64,000 nt of DNA from Clavibacter michiganensis subsp. tessellarius (GCF_021922985.1 NZ_CP040788.1:1178001-1242000); one strand, 5' to 3'; positions 28,200 to 38,460 are shown, numbered from the stretch's first letter. Program-made: numbers and translations. Notes: generated by a model not told the origin, from the sequence alone.

Positions 28200-29504
28200 T
28201 CAGCCCCGGAGGCGGGCCGTCACCGCGTCGCCGTGCGCCGGGAGGTCCTCGGCGCGGCTCAGCGCGACGATCATCGGCTCCGCCTGGCGCAGCGCGTCCG
28301 CGTCGTAGCGCACGACCTGCTGCGGGCGGAGGAACGTGTACGCGCCGAGGCCCGACCCGAAGCGCGCCTGGCCGCCCGTGGGGAGCACGTGGTTGGATCC
28401 GGCGAGGTAGTCGCCGAGGCTCACGGGCGCGTGCGGGCCGAGGAAGATCGCGCCGGCGCTGTGCAGGTGGGCGAGCAGCGCGTCGGGGTCCGCGGTCTGC
28501 ACGGAGAGGTGCTCCGGGCCGTAGGCGTCGCTGTAGCGGGCGGCCGTGGCGAGGTCGTCGACCACGAGGATGGCCGACTGCGGGCCGGTGAGCGCCTGGC
28601 CGACGCGGGCCGAGTGTCCGGTGGTCGCGGCCAGCGCCGCGACCTCGGCGTCGACCGCGCGGGCGAGCTCCGGCGAGTCGGTGACGAGGACGGACGCGGC
28701 CATCTCGTCGTGCTCGGCCTGGCTCACGAGGTCGGCGGCGACGAGCCGGGCATCCGCGGACGCGTCCGCGATGACGAGGATCTCGGTGGTGCCGGCCTCC
28801 GAGTCGATGCCCGTGACGCCGCGGACGACGCGCTTGGCGGCGGCGACGTAGATGTTGCCGGGTCCGGTGACGACGTCGACGGGCTCGAGCCCGAGGTCCG
28901 CGACGCCGTGCGCGAAGGCGCCGATCGCCCCCGCGCCGCCCATGGCGTAGACCTCGTCGACCCCGAGGAGGCCGGCGGCGCCGAGGATGACGGGGTGCAC
29001 GGATCCGCCGTGCGCGGCCTGCGCGGGCGAGGCGAGCGCGATGCTCCCGACGCCCGCGACCTGCGCCGCGACGACGTTCATCACGACGCTCGACGGGTAG
29101 ACGGCTTTGCCGCCGGGGACGTAGAGGCCCACGCGGCGGACGGGCTGCCAGCGCTGGACGATCGTGCCGCCGGGGACGACCGTGGTCGTGGTCTCGGGCG
29201 GGACCTGCGCGGCGGAGCCGAGGCGCACGCGGCGGATGGCCTCCTCGAGCGCGGCGCGCACGTCGGGGTCGAGGCCGTCGACGGCCGCGGCGATGTCCGC
29301 CGCCGGCACGCGGATGGCGCCTGGGCGCACCCGGTCGAGCCGCTCCGCCTGGTCGAGGAGCGCGGCGCTCCCCCGCGTCCGCACGTCCTCGACGAGCTCG
29401 CGCGCCACGTCGAGCGCGACGGCGACGTCGGTGACGGGACGCGGGAGGAGGTCGAGCAGGTCGGCGGTGCTGGGCGTGGTGCCGCGGAGGTCCTGGATGC
29501 GCAT
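28200..29504 (-). CDS. hisD: Histidinol dehydrogenase
   Basis: Catalyses the last two steps of histidine synthesis, histidinol to histidine, with NAD+ and zinc. The 434-residue protein has [14 protein letters not shown], the [12 protein letters not shown] motif, the [13 protein letters not shown] signature, SQAEHDE and the catalytic GPEHLS. Two tandem ATGs are possible; the second is used because GGAG lies 5 nt before it. TAGACT about 12 nt upstream is a likely -10. Other his genes are absent after it, with nrdR following instead. Confidence 0.96.
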   Translation of the reverse strand: MRIQDLRGTTPSTADLLDLLPRPVTDVAVALDVARELVEDVRTRGSAALLDQAERLDRVRPGAIRVPAADIAAAVDGLDPDVRAALEEAIRRVRLGSAAQVPPETTTTVVPGGTIVQRWQPVRRVGLYVPGGKAVYPSSVVMNVVAAQVAGVGSIALASPAQAAHGGSVHPVILGAAGLLGVDEVYAMGGAGAIGAFAHGVADLGLEPVDVVTGPGNIYVAAAKRVVRGVTGIDSEAGTTEILVIADASADARLVAADLVSQAEHDEMAASVLVTDSPELARAVDAEVAALAATTGHSARVGQALTGPQSAILVVDDLATAARYSDAYGPEHLSVQTADPDALLAHLHSAGAIFLGPHAPVSLGDYLAGSNHVLPTGGQARFGSGLGAYTFLRPQQVVRYDADALRQAEPMIVALSRAEDLPAHGDAVTARLRG

Positions 29505-29565
29505 CATGACTCCGGAAGTCTACCGAGCGGGCGCCGGCCGGATCCGGCGGCTAGCGTCTGCAGGC

Positions 29566-30081
29566 ATGGACGCGCACCCCGCCACCACGCTCTCCGAGGC
29601 CCCGGGCCAGGCCGCCTTCCGCGCCGCGTTCCGACGGCACGCCGCCGGCGTCGCGGTCGTCACGGCGCGCGACGCCCACGGATCCCCGGTCGGCTTCACC
29701 GCCACGTCGCTCGCCTCCGTGTCGGCGGATCCCCCGCTCGCCAGCTTCAGCCTCGCCCGCACCGCTTCCAGCGCCGCCGCCCTGGCCGTCGCCGACCACG
29801 TCGCGATCCACGTGCTGGGCGCCCGCGACCGGCACCTCGCCGAGCGCCTCAGCGGTCCGGCGTCCGAGCGCTTCGCGGGCGACCACTGGTCCCCCGGCCC
29901 CCACGGCCTGCCCGTGCTCGCCGGCGGCACCGCCCTCCTCGTCGCCCGCATCGTGGAGCGGGTGCACGTCCACGACGCCATCGTCGTGATCGTGCGCATC
30001 GAGGACGGCGGCGCGGGCGTCGACGACGAGCCGCTCGTCTACCACGCGCGCCGCTACCTGCGCCCCGGCGCCGACGCCTGA
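29566..30081 (+). CDS. Flavin reductase domain protein
   Basis: A 171-residue FMN-binding split-barrel protein of the NADH:FMN oxidoreductase/flavin reductase group. Supporting motifs are FRRHAAGVAVVTARD, VGFTATSLASVSADPPLASFSL and HVLGARDRHLAERLSG. It probably supplies reduced flavin to a monooxygenase, but no partner is encoded nearby. It begins 8 nt after TAGCGT without a ribosome-binding site, so it may be leaderless or nearly so. Convergent with dnaE, with only a short GC hairpin between. Confidence 0.87.
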   Translation: MDAHPATTLSEAPGQAAFRAAFRRHAAGVAVVTARDAHGSPVGFTATSLASVSADPPLASFSLARTASSAAALAVADHVAIHVLGARDRHLAERLSGPASERFAGDHWSPGPHGLPVLAGGTALLVARIVERVHVHDAIVVIVRIEDGGAGVDDEPLVYHARRYLRPGADA

Positions 30082-30112
30082 GCTGCGGGCGCCGAGGCGC
30101 CGGCCTCTCGTA

Positions 30113-33100
30113 TCAGCCCAGGCAGTTGGGGCCGAGCAGCGACTTGAGCTCCCCGTAGAGGTCGGCGCTCACCGTGACCGGGTACGGGATCTCGAAGACG
30201 CGCCCGTTGTCGCCCTTCACCAGCTGGAGCCGCACCTCGGTGTCGCCCGAGTGCCGGATCAGCACGTCGTTGAGGCCCATGACCGTCTCGGTCGTGGCGC
30301 GGTTCTCCGCCAGGCTGATGAGCAGCGGCCCCGAGCCGAGGCTCTGCCCGAGGTCGGGCTGGAACATCGAGAACGCGTGGATGTTCATGCCGTCGTCGCG
30401 CGTGGAGACGCGCCCGCGGATGACCACCACGGTGTCGCCCTGCAGCGCCGGCGCGAACTCCTGGTACGCCTTGCCCATGAACATGCAGGTGATCTCGCCG
30501 CCGAAGTCCTCGAGCTGCACCATGCCGTACTGGTTGCCGGAGTTCCGCGCCGTGCGGTGCTGCACGCTCGTGAGGAGCCCCGCCAGCGTCACCGTCTCGC
30601 CGTCCATCGACGCGTCGGTCGCCAGCAGCTCGGCGATGCCCGTCGAGGCGAGCTTCGCCAGCGGGATCTCGAGCCCGGCGAGCGGGTGGTCGGAGACGTA
30701 GAGCCCGAGCATCTCGCGCTCGAACGCGAGCTTGTCGCGCTTCGCCCACTCCGGCCGCTCGGGCACCTTGCGCGCGTGCTGCGGTTCGTCCCAGAGGCTG
30801 TCGAAGTCGAAGCCGACCTGGCCGTTCATGGCGGCGCGCTTGTCGCTCACGCTCGCGTCGATCATGCCCTCGTGCACCTCGAGGAGGGCCCGGCGGGTGT
30901 CGCCCAGCGAGTCGAAGGCGCCGGCCTTGATGAGCGACTCCACCGTGCGCTTGTTGGCGACCGGCAGCGGCACCTTCTTGAGGAAGTCGTCGAACGACTC
31001 GAACGCGCCCTGCTCGGTGCGGGCGCCGCGGAGCGCCTCGACCACGTTCGCGCCGACGTTGCGCACGGCGCCCAGCCCGAAGCGGATGTCGGCGCCGGCG
31101 GCCGCGAAGAACCCGATGGACTCGTTGACGTCCGGCGGCAGCACCTTGATCCCCATGCGGCGGCACTCGTTGAGGTACAGCGCCATCTTGTCCTTGGAGT
31201 CGCCGACGCTCGTGAGGAGCGCGGCCATGTACTCGGCCGGGTAGTGCGCCTTGAGGTACGCGGTCCAGTAGGAGACGACGCCGTAGGCCGCCGAGTGCGC
31301 CTTGTTGAAGGCGTAGTCGGAGAACGGCAGCAGGATGTCCCAGAGCGCCTTGACCGCGGCCATCGAGTAGCCGTTGTCGATCATGCCCTGCGAGAAGCCG
31401 GCGAACTGCTTGTCGAGCTCCGACTTCTTCTTCTTGCCCATCGCGCGGCGGAGGAGGTCGGCCTGCGCGAGCGTGAAGCCCGCGAGCTTCTGCGCCACCG
31501 ACATGACCTGCTCCTGGTACACGATGAGGCCGTGCGTGGTGCCGAGCACCTCGCGGAGCGGCTCCTCGAGCTCCGGGTGGATCGGGGTGATCTCCTGCAG
31601 CCCGTTCTTCCGCAGCGCGTAGTTCGTGTGCGAATTCGCGCCCATGGGGCCCGGGCGGTAGAGCGCGATGACGGCCGAGATGTCCTCGAAGTTGTCGGGC
31701 TTCATCATGCGCAGCAGCGAGCGCATGGGCCCGCCGTCGAGCTGGAAGACGCCGAGCGTGTCGCCGCGGGCCAGCAGGTCGTACGCGCCCTGGTCGTCGA
31801 GGCCGAGGTCCTCGAGCACGAGCTTCTCGCCGCGGTTGGACTCGATGTTGTTGAGCGCGTCGTCGATGATCGTGAGGTTGCGCAGCCCCAGGAAGTCCAT
31901 CTTGATGAGGCCGAGCGACTCGCACGCGGGGTAGTCGAACTGCGTGACGATCTGGCCGTCCTGCTCCCGCTTCATGATCGGGATGATGTCGATGAGCGGC
32001 TCGCTCGACATGATGACGCCGGCCGCGTGCACGCCCCACTGGCGCTTGAGGTTCTCGATGCCCTGCGCCGTCTCGAAGACCTTCTGCGCCTCCGGGTCCA
32101 TCGCGAGCACCTCGCGGAAGTCGCCCGCCTCGCGGTAGCGCGGGTGGTCGGTGTCGAGGATGCCGGACAGCGGGATGTCCTTGCCCATGATCGCGGGCGG
32201 CATGGCCTTCGTGAGCTTGTCGCCCATGGAGAAGGGGTAGCCGAGCACGCGGCTGGAGTCCTTGAGCGCCTGCTTGGCCTTGATGGTGCCGTAGGTGACG
32301 ATCTGCGCGACGCGCTCGTCGCCGTACTTGTCGGTCACGTACCGGATGACCTCGCCGCGGCGACGGTCGTCGAAGTCGACGTCGAAGTCGGGCATGGAGA
32401 CGCGGTCGGGGTTGAGGAACCGCTCGAAGAGGAGGCCGTGCTCCAGGGGGTCGAGGTCGGTGATGCCCATCGCGTAGGCGACCATCGACCCGGCGCCCGA
32501 TCCGCGGCCGGGGCCCACGCGGATCCCGTTCTCCTTCGACCAGCCGATGAAGTCCGCGACGACGAGGAAGTAGCCCGGGAAGCCCATCTGCGCGATGACG
32601 CCGACCTCGTAGTCGGCGCGCTTGCGCACGTCGTCCGAGAAGCCGCGCGGGTAGCGCCGGACGAGGCCGCGCTCGACCTCCTTGACGAACCAGGTCTGCT
32701 CGCTCTCGCCCTCGGGGACGGGGTAGCGCGGCATGTAGTTCGCGGACTCGTTGAACTGCACGTCGCAGCGCTCCGCGATGAGCAGCGTGTTGTCGCACGC
32801 CTCCTCGTGGTCGCGGAAGAGGTGGCGCATCTGCTGCGCGGTCTTGAGGTAGAACTCGTCGGCGTCGAACTTGAAGCGGTTCGGGTCGTCGAGCGTGGTG
32901 CCGGACTGCACGCACAGGAGCGCGGCGTGGCTGGTCGCGTCGTGCTCGTGCGTGTAGTGCAGGTCGTTCGTGGCGACGAGCGGCAGGTCGAGGTCCTTCG
33001 CGAGGCGGAGGAGGTCGCTCATGATCCGGCGCTCGATGCCGAGCCCGTGGTCCATGATCTCGCAGAAGTAGTTGCCCGCCCCGAAGATGTCGCGGTAGTC

Positions 33101-33625
33101 GCTCGCGGCCTTGACGGCCTCGTCGTACTGGCCGAGGCGGAGGCGGGTCTGGACCTCGCCCGACGGGCAGCCGGTGGTGGCGATGAGGCCCTTCGCGTAG
33201 GTGCTGAGGAGCTCGCGGTCCATGCGGGGCTTGAAGTAGTAGCCCTCGAGGGAGGCGCGCGACGACAGCCGGAAGAGGTTGTGCATGCCCTCCGTGGTCT
33301 CGGCGAGCATCGTGAGGTGCGTGTAGGCGCCGGATCCGGAGACGTCGTCCCGGCCGCCGTCGCCCCACCGCACGCGCGTGCGGTCCCCGCGGTGCGTGCC
33401 CGGCGTGATGTACGCCTCGGTGCCGATGATGGGCTTCACGCCGGCGGCCTTCGCCTGCTTCCAGAAGTCGAACGCGCCGAACACGTTGCCGTGGTCCGTG
33501 ATGGCCACGGCGGGCATCTCCTGCTCCGCGGCGGCCTGCACGAGCGGACCGACGCGGGCCGCCCCGTCGAGCATCGAGTACTCGCTGTGGACGTGGAGGT
33601 GGACGAACGAGTCGTTGCGGGGCAC
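30113..33625 (-). CDS. dnaE: DNA polymerase III alpha subunit
   Basis: The replicative polymerase. The 1170-residue protein has an N-terminal PHP domain with its HVHSEYSMLDGAAR metal motif (possible intrinsic proofreading, as in mycobacterial DnaE1), the catalytic palm with the PDFDVDF aspartates, RGSGAGS, helix-hairpin-helix regions and a C-terminal OB-fold domain. The length and intact PHP residues mark a DnaE1-type enzyme, not the mutagenic DnaE2. Start is GTG with an AAGAGA site. It is 76 nt downstream of the pseudouridine synthase gene. Confidence 0.98.
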   Translation of the reverse strand: MPRNDSFVHLHVHSEYSMLDGAARVGPLVQAAAEQEMPAVAITDHGNVFGAFDFWKQAKAAGVKPIIGTEAYITPGTHRGDRTRVRWGDGGRDDVSGSGAYTHLTMLAETTEGMHNLFRLSSRASLEGYYFKPRMDRELLSTYAKGLIATTGCPSGEVQTRLRLGQYDEAVKAASDYRDIFGAGNYFCEIMDHGLGIERRIMSDLLRLAKDLDLPLVATNDLHYTHEHDATSHAALLCVQSGTTLDDPNRFKFDADEFYLKTAQQMRHLFRDHEEACDNTLLIAERCDVQFNESANYMPRYPVPEGESEQTWFVKEVERGLVRRYPRGFSDDVRKRADYEVGVIAQMGFPGYFLVVADFIGWSKENGIRVGPGRGSGAGSMVAYAMGITDLDPLEHGLLFERFLNPDRVSMPDFDVDFDDRRRGEVIRYVTDKYGDERVAQIVTYGTIKAKQALKDSSRVLGYPFSMGDKLTKAMPPAIMGKDIPLSGILDTDHPRYREAGDFREVLAMDPEAQKVFETAQGIENLKRQWGVHAAGVIMSSEPLIDIIPIMKREQDGQIVTQFDYPACESLGLIKMDFLGLRNLTIIDDALNNIESNRGEKLVLEDLGLDDQGAYDLLARGDTLGVFQLDGGPMRSLLRMMKPDNFEDISAVIALYRPGPMGANSHTNYALRKNGLQEITPIHPELEEPLREVLGTTHGLIVYQEQVMSVAQKLAGFTLAQADLLRRAMGKKKKSELDKQFAGFSQGMIDNGYSMAAVKALWDILLPFSDYAFNKAHSAAYGVVSYWTAYLKAHYPAEYMAALLTSVGDSKDKMALYLNECRRMGIKVLPPDVNESIGFFAAAGADIRFGLGAVRNVGANVVEALRGARTEQGAFESFDDFLKKVPLPVANKRTVESLIKAGAFDSLGDTRRALLEVHEGMIDASVSDKRAAMNGQVGFDFDSLWDEPQHARKVPERPEWAKRDKLAFEREMLGLYVSDHPLAGLEIPLAKLASTGIAELLATDASMDGETVTLAGLLTSVQHRTARNSGNQYGMVQLEDFGGEITCMFMGKAYQEFAPALQGDTVVVIRGRVSTRDDGMNIHAFSMFQPDLGQSLGSGPLLISLAENRATTETVMGLNDVLIRHSGDTEVRLQLVKGDNGRVFEIPYPVTVSADLYGELKSLLGPNCLG

Positions 33626-33701
33626 GGGTCTCTTCTACTCATGGGTCGGCGGTGGAGCCATCATAGGCAGGCCCCCGGAGGTGCCTCGGGCGTGTCGGGC
33701 G

Positions 33702-34619
33702 TCAGTCGCGGAGGACCTCGAGGGCGTGCTGCAGGTCGGCCGGGTACGTGCTCGAGAACGACGCGCGGTCGCCCGTGCCGGGGTGCGTGACCTCCAGCCG
33801 CATCGCGTGCAGCCACTGCCGCCCGAGGCCCAGCTGCCCCGACAGGACGGGGTCGGCGCCGTACATCGCGTCGCCCACGCAGGGGTGGCGCTGCGCGGCC
33901 ATGTGCACGCGGATCTGGTGGGTGCGGCCCGTCTCCAGGTGCACCTCGAGCAGGGCCGCGCGGCGGAACGCCTCGAGCGTCTCGTAGTGGGTGACGGACG
34001 CCTTGCCGTCCGCGGTGACCGCGAACTTCCAGTCGCTCCTCGGGTGGCGGCCGATGGGCGCGTCGATGGTGCCGGCCAGCGGATCCGGATGCCCCTGGAC
34101 AACCGCGTGGTACACCTTCTCGACCTCGCGGTCGTGGAACTGGCGCTTGAGCTCGGTGTACGCGCGCTCCGTCTTGGCGACGACCATGAGCCCGCTCGTG
34201 CCCGCGTCGAGCCGGTGCACGATGCCCTGCCGCTCCTCCGCGCCGGAGGTGCTGAGGCGGAACCCGGCGGCGGCGAGGGCGCCGAGGACGGTGGGGCCGG
34301 TCCAGCCGACGCTCGGGTGCGCCGCGACGCCGACGGGCTTGTCGACCACCACGATGTCGTCGTCGTCGTGCACGATGCCGAGGTCGGGCACCGCGAGCGG
34401 GACGACCGACGGCTCCTGCTTGGGCTGCCAGCTGACGGCGAGCATCGACCCGCCGACGAGCCGGTCGGACTTGCCGGCCTCGCGGCCGTCCTGCGTGACG
34501 CCGCCGGCCTCCGCGACCTCGGCCGCGAAGCTCCGGGAGAAGCCGAGGAGGCGCGCGAGGCCCGCGTCGACGCGCTGCCCGTCGAGGCCGTCGGGGACGG
34601 GGATGCTGCGGTGCTCCAT
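33702..34619 (-). CDS. rluD: RluD-family 23S rRNA pseudouridine synthase
   Basis: Converts uridines in 23S rRNA helix 69 to pseudouridine (RluD role inferred by family and synteny). The 305-residue protein has an N-terminal S4 RNA-binding domain (about 15-75) and the catalytic domain with [12 protein letters not shown], where the Asp is the nucleophile, plus HQIRVH. GGAAGAGG precedes the ATG. In many actinobacteria lspA lies immediately upstream; here a strong terminator stands in that place. Confidence 0.93.
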   Translation of the reverse strand: MEHRSIPVPDGLDGQRVDAGLARLLGFSRSFAAEVAEAGGVTQDGREAGKSDRLVGGSMLAVSWQPKQEPSVVPLAVPDLGIVHDDDDIVVVDKPVGVAAHPSVGWTGPTVLGALAAAGFRLSTSGAEERQGIVHRLDAGTSGLMVVAKTERAYTELKRQFHDREVEKVYHAVVQGHPDPLAGTIDAPIGRHPRSDWKFAVTADGKASVTHYETLEAFRRAALLEVHLETGRTHQIRVHMAAQRHPCVGDAMYGADPVLSGQLGLGRQWLHAMRLEVTHPGTGDRASFSSTYPADLQHALEVLRD

Positions 34620-34666
34620 CGGTGGTGCCTCTTCCGGTGCGGGGGATGACGGGCCGCGCGAACGAC

Positions 34667-34720
34667 GACGGCGACGCGGGACCCTCGTGGCTCGTGGGAG
34701 CCGGGTCCCGCGTCGCCGTC
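34667..34720 (-). terminator. Strong terminator between divIVA and rluD
   Basis: A perfect 18-bp stem (34667-34684 with 34703-34720) has an 18-nt loop, 23 nt after the divIVA stop. It closes the division cluster. Confidence 0.8.
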
Positions 34721-34742
34721 GGGCGCGCGGGTGGTGCGGGTG

Positions 34743-35405
34743 CTAGTTGCCCGAGTAGCCGGGGAACGAGGCGGTGGCCGGCGCCTCGGTCGATCCGGCG
34801 GAGTCCAGCTCGCGGAGCTGGCCCTCGATGTAGCCCTTGAGCTTCGTGCGGTACTCGCGCTCGAAGGTGCGGAGCTCGTCGATGCGGCCCTCGAGGACCT
34901 GGCGCTCCTTCTCGAGCACAGCGGTCTTGGAGCGCTGCTCGGCCTCGGCCTCGGCGGCGATGCGCGCGGCGGTGGCGTGCGCCTCGGCGACGAGCGCGTC
35001 GCGCTTCTCGACGCCCTCGCGGACGTGCTCCTCGTGCAGCTTGCGGGCGAGCTTGAGCAGGCTGCTCGTGCTCGAGGTCTCGTCGTCCTCGGTGGCCGGG
35101 GCGGCGGGCGCCTGGGCGACCACGGGGGCCGGCTCGGGCTCGGGGGTGGGCTCCGGCTCGACGACGACGGGCGCCTGCTCGACCGAGGCGGGCGCGGGAG
35201 CGGGGGTCTCGATCGCGGTGGTCGCGGCGGGGGCGGACTCGCCCGGGGAGAGGCGCTGGCGCAGCTCCTCGTTCTCCTGGTGGAGGCGACGCAGCTCGAC
35301 GACCACCTCGTCGAGGAAGTCGTCCACCTCGTCCTGGTCGTATCCCTCGCGGAACTTGGTCGGCTGGAAACGCTTGTTGACGACGTCTTCAGGAGTGAGA
35401 GCCAT
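34743..35405 (-). CDS. divIVA: Polar growth protein DivIVA (Wag31)
   Basis: Marks negatively curved membrane at the poles and recruits the elongation machinery. The 220-residue protein opens with the DivIVA N-terminal domain (MALTPEDVVNKRFQPTKFREGYDQDEVDDFLDE split over residues 1-33), with the membrane-inserting residues near 18-20. This is followed by a short coiled coil, an Ala/Pro/Glu-rich spacer (about 52-105) and a second coiled coil (about 112-200). GAGGTGG precedes the ATG. TAGCGT (35484-35479) may be its own -10. Last gene of the dcw cluster. Confidence 0.96.
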   Translation of the reverse strand: MALTPEDVVNKRFQPTKFREGYDQDEVDDFLDEVVVELRRLHQENEELRQRLSPGESAPAATTAIETPAPAPASVEQAPVVVEPEPTPEPEPAPVVAQAPAAPATEDDETSSTSSLLKLARKLHEEHVREGVEKRDALVAEAHATAARIAAEAEAEQRSKTAVLEKERQVLEGRIDELRTFEREYRTKLKGYIEGQLRELDSAGSTEAPATASFPGYSGN

Positions 35406-35543
35406 GGCCTGCCACCTCTTTTGTGCGTAGAGCGGGGTCCGCGGGCGCGGACGGGGATTCGGGACAACGTGCGCTTCAACGCTACCAGCGGAACGCCCGG
35501 GTCCGGGGACTCGGGCCGCGATCCGCGGACGGAGGAGCGGCGC

Positions 35544-35843
35544 CTAGGCGATGAAGCCGCGCGCGACGTTGAAGAGGATGATGGCGACCAGCATCGTGAT
35601 CATCCAGCCGAAGTCGAGCGCGACCGGCCCGAGGCGCAGCGGCGGGATGAGCCGGCGCACGAACCCGATGGGCGGGTCGGTGACCGTGTACGACGCCTCG
35701 GCCACGATGAGCATCGCGCCGCGCGGGCGCCACTCCCGGGAGAGGGACTGCACGAGGTCGAGGACGAACCGGCCCCACATGCAGATGATGAACGCCAGGA
35801 GGGCGAACCACACGACGGTGGCGACGAGGGAGACGATGATCAC
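35544..35843 (-). CDS. YggT-family membrane protein
   Basis: A 99-residue protein with two transmembrane segments (about 4-27 and 77-98) flanking the YggT signature, seen here as DPPIGFVRRLIPPLRLGPVALDFG. It is conserved between sepF and divIVA across actinobacteria and Gram-positives. A role in membrane or division-site organisation is suspected; its function is not defined. The GTG start lacks a clear ribosome-binding site, and a long palindrome lies just upstream. Confidence 0.9.
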   Translation of the reverse strand: MIIVSLVATVVWFALLAFIICMWGRFVLDLVQSLSREWRPRGAMLIVAEASYTVTDPPIGFVRRLIPPLRLGPVALDFGWMITMLVAIILFNVARGFIA

Positions 35844-35853
35844 GGAGACAAGT

Positions 35854-35893
35854 ATGGCGGGCGTCGATGGGAGCTCCCGTCGACGCCCGCCAT
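35854..35893. terminator. 40-bp near-perfect palindrome between sepF and yggT
   Basis: A 14-bp perfect outer stem (35854-35867 with 35880-35893) continues after one mismatch into an inner GGGAGCTCCC. It is 18 nt after the sepF stop and 11 nt before the yggT start codon on the minus strand. It may be a terminator or an attenuating mRNA hairpin that lowers yggT-divIVA expression. Confidence 0.6.
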
Positions 35894-35911
35894 CTCAGCG
35901 GTCCGCGTGGA

Positions 35912-36409
35912 TCAGCGTCCGAAGAAGGAGGCCTCGACCTCGGCCTCGGTGGCCGACTGCTCGCCGGACACGGCGACGTGCGAGGGCGAGAGCAGGAAGA
36001 CCTTGCTCGTGACGCGCTCGATCTTGCCGTAGAGGCCGATGGAGAGGCCGCTCGCGAAGTCGATGAGGCGGCGCGCGTCGTCGTCCGTCATCTGCGACAG
36101 GTTGATGATGACCGGGACGCCCTCGCGGAAGTTCTCGGCGATGACCTGCGCGTCCTTGTAGGCCTTGGGGTGGACGGTGAGGATCTCGTTCATTTCAGCC
36201 GGCGCCGCATTCCTTGTGGTGGTCGAGGGCTTGTGCAGGGGGGTCACGGGGGCGCGCTTCGCCTGCTGCTGCTCGCGCTGCTGGGGGGCGGGCGCCGGCG
36301 CGGGGACGGCCTGCACGGGCGACTGCTGCTGCGCGGGCTGCTGCGGGTAGTCGAGCTCCTCGTCGGCGAGTCCCAGGTACACCATGGTCTTGCGAAGTGG
36401 GTTGGCCAT
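35912..36409 (-). CDS. sepF: Cell division protein SepF
   Basis: Anchors FtsZ to the membrane in bacteria lacking FtsA. The 165-residue protein has the N-terminal amphipathic segment ([18 protein letters not shown]), a Pro/Gln/Ala-rich linker (about 22-80) and a C-terminal SepF domain with [20 protein letters not shown] and [22 protein letters not shown]. Of two tandem ATGs, the second is better spaced from GAGG. Downstream of yggS in the dcw operon. Confidence 0.95.
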   Translation of the reverse strand: MANPLRKTMVYLGLADEELDYPQQPAQQQSPVQAVPAPAPAPQQREQQQAKRAPVTPLHKPSTTTRNAAPAEMNEILTVHPKAYKDAQVIAENFREGVPVIINLSQMTDDDARRLIDFASGLSIGLYGKIERVTSKVFLLSPSHVAVSGEQSATEAEVEASFFGR

Positions 36410-36457
36410 CATTCCTCTTTCCGTTTCGGCCTGACGAACCGGACCGCACCTCCGACA

Positions 36458-37189
36458 TTAAGGGCGGTCGGGTCGCTTTCCCGTGATTGCCGACCCGATC
36501 CGAAGGTGTGTCGCGCCCTCGAGCAGCGCCTCGCGCAGGTCGCCGGACATGCCGGCCGAGATCGCCCGGGCGTCGGGCAGGATGCGCCGCACGTCGTCCG
36601 AGATGGCGCGCAGGCGGGCGAACGCCCGGCGGGGCTCCCCGTCGTCGGGCGCGACCGCCATGACGCCGAGGACGCGGATGCCGGCGGCGGCCGCCGCGTG
36701 CTCCGCGAGGGCCTCGGCCTCGGCTGGTGGCACGCCGCCGCGGGCCGGATCGTCGGTGAGGTTGACCTGGAGGAAGACGCGCGTCTCCTCGTCCTCGGAC
36801 GCCAGCGCGTCCACGAGCGAGGGCCGGTCGACGGAGTGGATCACGGAGGCGTAGCGGCGCACCTGGCGCGCCTTCTTGCCCTGGAGCTGCCCGACGAAGT
36901 GCCAGGCGACGCCGCGCCCCGCGAGCTCGGCGGCCTTGCCCTGCGCCTCCTGGTGCCTGCTCTCCCCCAGGTCGCGCACGCCGAGGTCGACGAGCTCGCG
37001 GAGGAGCGACACGGGCTGGAACTTCGTGACGACGATCGTGGTCACCTCGCCCGGGTCGCGGTCCGCCTCGAGGATCGCGTCGGCCACCTGCGCGCGCACG
37101 GACGCCCACCGCTCGGCGAGGCCGGGGTGGGCCTCGTCGGGGTGGGCGTCCGACGCGTGCGCGCCGCCGGTCAGCGGGGCGTCGCTCAC
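36458..37189 (-). CDS. YggS/PLPBP pyridoxal phosphate homeostasis protein
   Basis: A cytoplasmic PLP-binding protein with no known catalytic activity that balances PLP and amino/keto acid pools. The 243-residue product has the PLP-lysine motif TIVVTKFQP, the [12 protein letters not shown] loop, [11 protein letters not shown] and the C-terminal [25 protein letters not shown]. The GTG start overlaps the ftsZ stop by 4 nt. The pgeF-type multicopper/laccase-domain gene often found between ftsZ and yggS is absent here. Confidence 0.94.
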   Translation of the reverse strand: MSDAPLTGGAHASDAHPDEAHPGLAERWASVRAQVADAILEADRDPGEVTTIVVTKFQPVSLLRELVDLGVRDLGESRHQEAQGKAAELAGRGVAWHFVGQLQGKKARQVRRYASVIHSVDRPSLVDALASEDEETRVFLQVNLTDDPARGGVPPAEAEALAEHAAAAAGIRVLGVMAVAPDDGEPRRAFARLRAISDDVRRILPDARAISAGMSGDLREALLEGATHLRIGSAITGKRPDRP

Positions 37190-38325
37190 TTCAGGAAGTC
37201 GGGGATGTCCAGGTCGTCGCCGTCGTCCTCGAACGTCGGGTCGCTCGCCGGGACGGCCGCGACGGGCGCCTCGGCCTGCGGACGCGACGGCGCGGACTCG
37301 ACGGCCTCCGGGGTGGCGACGGCTCCCCCGCCGGCGGCGACGAAGCCGCTGCGGCGGTTCTCGACCTTGGCCGACGGCTCGCCGCCGTCGAAGCCCGCGG
37401 CGATGACGGTGACGCGCACCTCGTCGCCGAGGGTGTCGTCGATGACCGCGCCGAAGATGATGTTCGCCTCGGGGTGCACGGCCTCCTGCACGAGCTTGGC
37501 CGCGTCGTTGATCTCGAAGATGCCGAGGTTCGATCCGCCCTGGATGGAGAGGAGCACGCCGTGGGCGCCCTCGATGCTGGCCTCCAGCAGCGGCGACGCC
37601 ACCGCGAGCTCGGCCGCCTTGATCGACCGGTCGGCGCCGCGGGAGGAGCCGATGCCCATGAGCGCGGATCCGGCGCCCTGCATCACGGACTTCACGTCGG
37701 CGAAGTCGAGGTTGATGAGGCCGGGGGTCGTGATGAGGTCCGTGATGCCCTGGACGCCCGCGAGGAGCACCTGGTCGGCGGTCGCGAAGGCCTCGAGCAT
37801 GCTGATGCCGCGGTCGCTGATCTCGAGCAGGCGGTCGTTCGGCACGACGATGAGCGTGTCGACCTCGTTCTTCAGCGTCGCGACGCCGAGCTCGGCCTGG
37901 GCCGAGCGGCGCTTCCCCTCGAAGCCGAACGGCTTCGTGACGACGCCGATGGTGAGCGCGCCGATCGACTTCGCGATGCGGGCCACGACGGGCGCGCCGC
38001 CGGTGCCGGTGCCGCCGCCCTCGCCCGCGGTGACGAAGACCATGTCGGCGCCCGCGAGGGCCTCCTCGATCTCCTCCGCGTGGTCCTCGGCGGCGCGACG
38101 GCCGACCTCGGGGTCGGCGCCGGCGCCGAGGCCGCGGGTGATCTCGCGGCCGACGTCGAGCTTGACGTCCGCGTCGCTCATGAGCAGGGCCTGCGCGTCG
38201 GTGTTGATCGCGATGAACTCCACGCCCCGCAGACCGAGCTCGATCATGCGGTTGACGGCGTTGACGCCGCCACCGCCGATGCCGACGACCTTGATGACGG
38301 CGAGGTAGTTCTGGTTGTTCGACAC
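37186..38325 (-). CDS. ftsZ: Cell division GTPase FtsZ
   Basis: Tubulin-like GTPase that forms the division ring. The 379-residue protein has [13 protein letters not shown] near the start, the tubulin signature GGGTGTG, the T7 loop region [11 protein letters not shown] and a linker of about 60 residues ending in the conserved C-terminal peptide ([10 protein letters not shown]) that binds SepF. GTG start with GGAGG 6 nt upstream. The 135-nt gap before it, with candidate -10 elements, suggests that ftsZ also has a promoter of its own. Confidence 0.98.
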   Translation of the reverse strand: MSNNQNYLAVIKVVGIGGGGVNAVNRMIELGLRGVEFIAINTDAQALLMSDADVKLDVGREITRGLGAGADPEVGRRAAEDHAEEIEEALAGADMVFVTAGEGGGTGTGGAPVVARIAKSIGALTIGVVTKPFGFEGKRRSAQAELGVATLKNEVDTLIVVPNDRLLEISDRGISMLEAFATADQVLLAGVQGITDLITTPGLINLDFADVKSVMQGAGSALMGIGSSRGADRSIKAAELAVASPLLEASIEGAHGVLLSIQGGSNLGIFEINDAAKLVQEAVHPEANIIFGAVIDDTLGDEVRVTVIAAGFDGGEPSAKVENRRSGFVAAGGGAVATPEAVESAPSRPQAEAPVAAVPASDPTFEDDGDDLDIPDFLK

Positions 38326-38460
38326 GACGGGCCTCCGCTAGAACCTTCGACCTCCGGTGGAGGCTTAGAGTTTACTCAGTATGCATTTCCTGATCCCGAC
38401 GTTAGGGGGCGTCGGGCGGGTGCGGCGACCGGCGCGCCGCGTGTCGTCACACCCGGCGGA
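38326..38460 (-). promoter_or_regulatory. ftsZ upstream region with candidate promoters
   Basis: The only sizeable gap between mraZ and ftsZ apart from the 5' genes. On the minus strand CATACT (38383-38378) and TAAACT (38374-38369) are -10 candidates. A small CCTCC/GGAGG hairpin (38351-38363) lies in the leader. The local AT content is above its surroundings. Confidence 0.45.

Noticed and set aside
30251..33790. A 1179-codon plus-strand open frame opposite dnaE
   Set aside because: It is a shadow of dnaE: no domain, no promoter or ribosome-binding site, and biased low-complexity composition.
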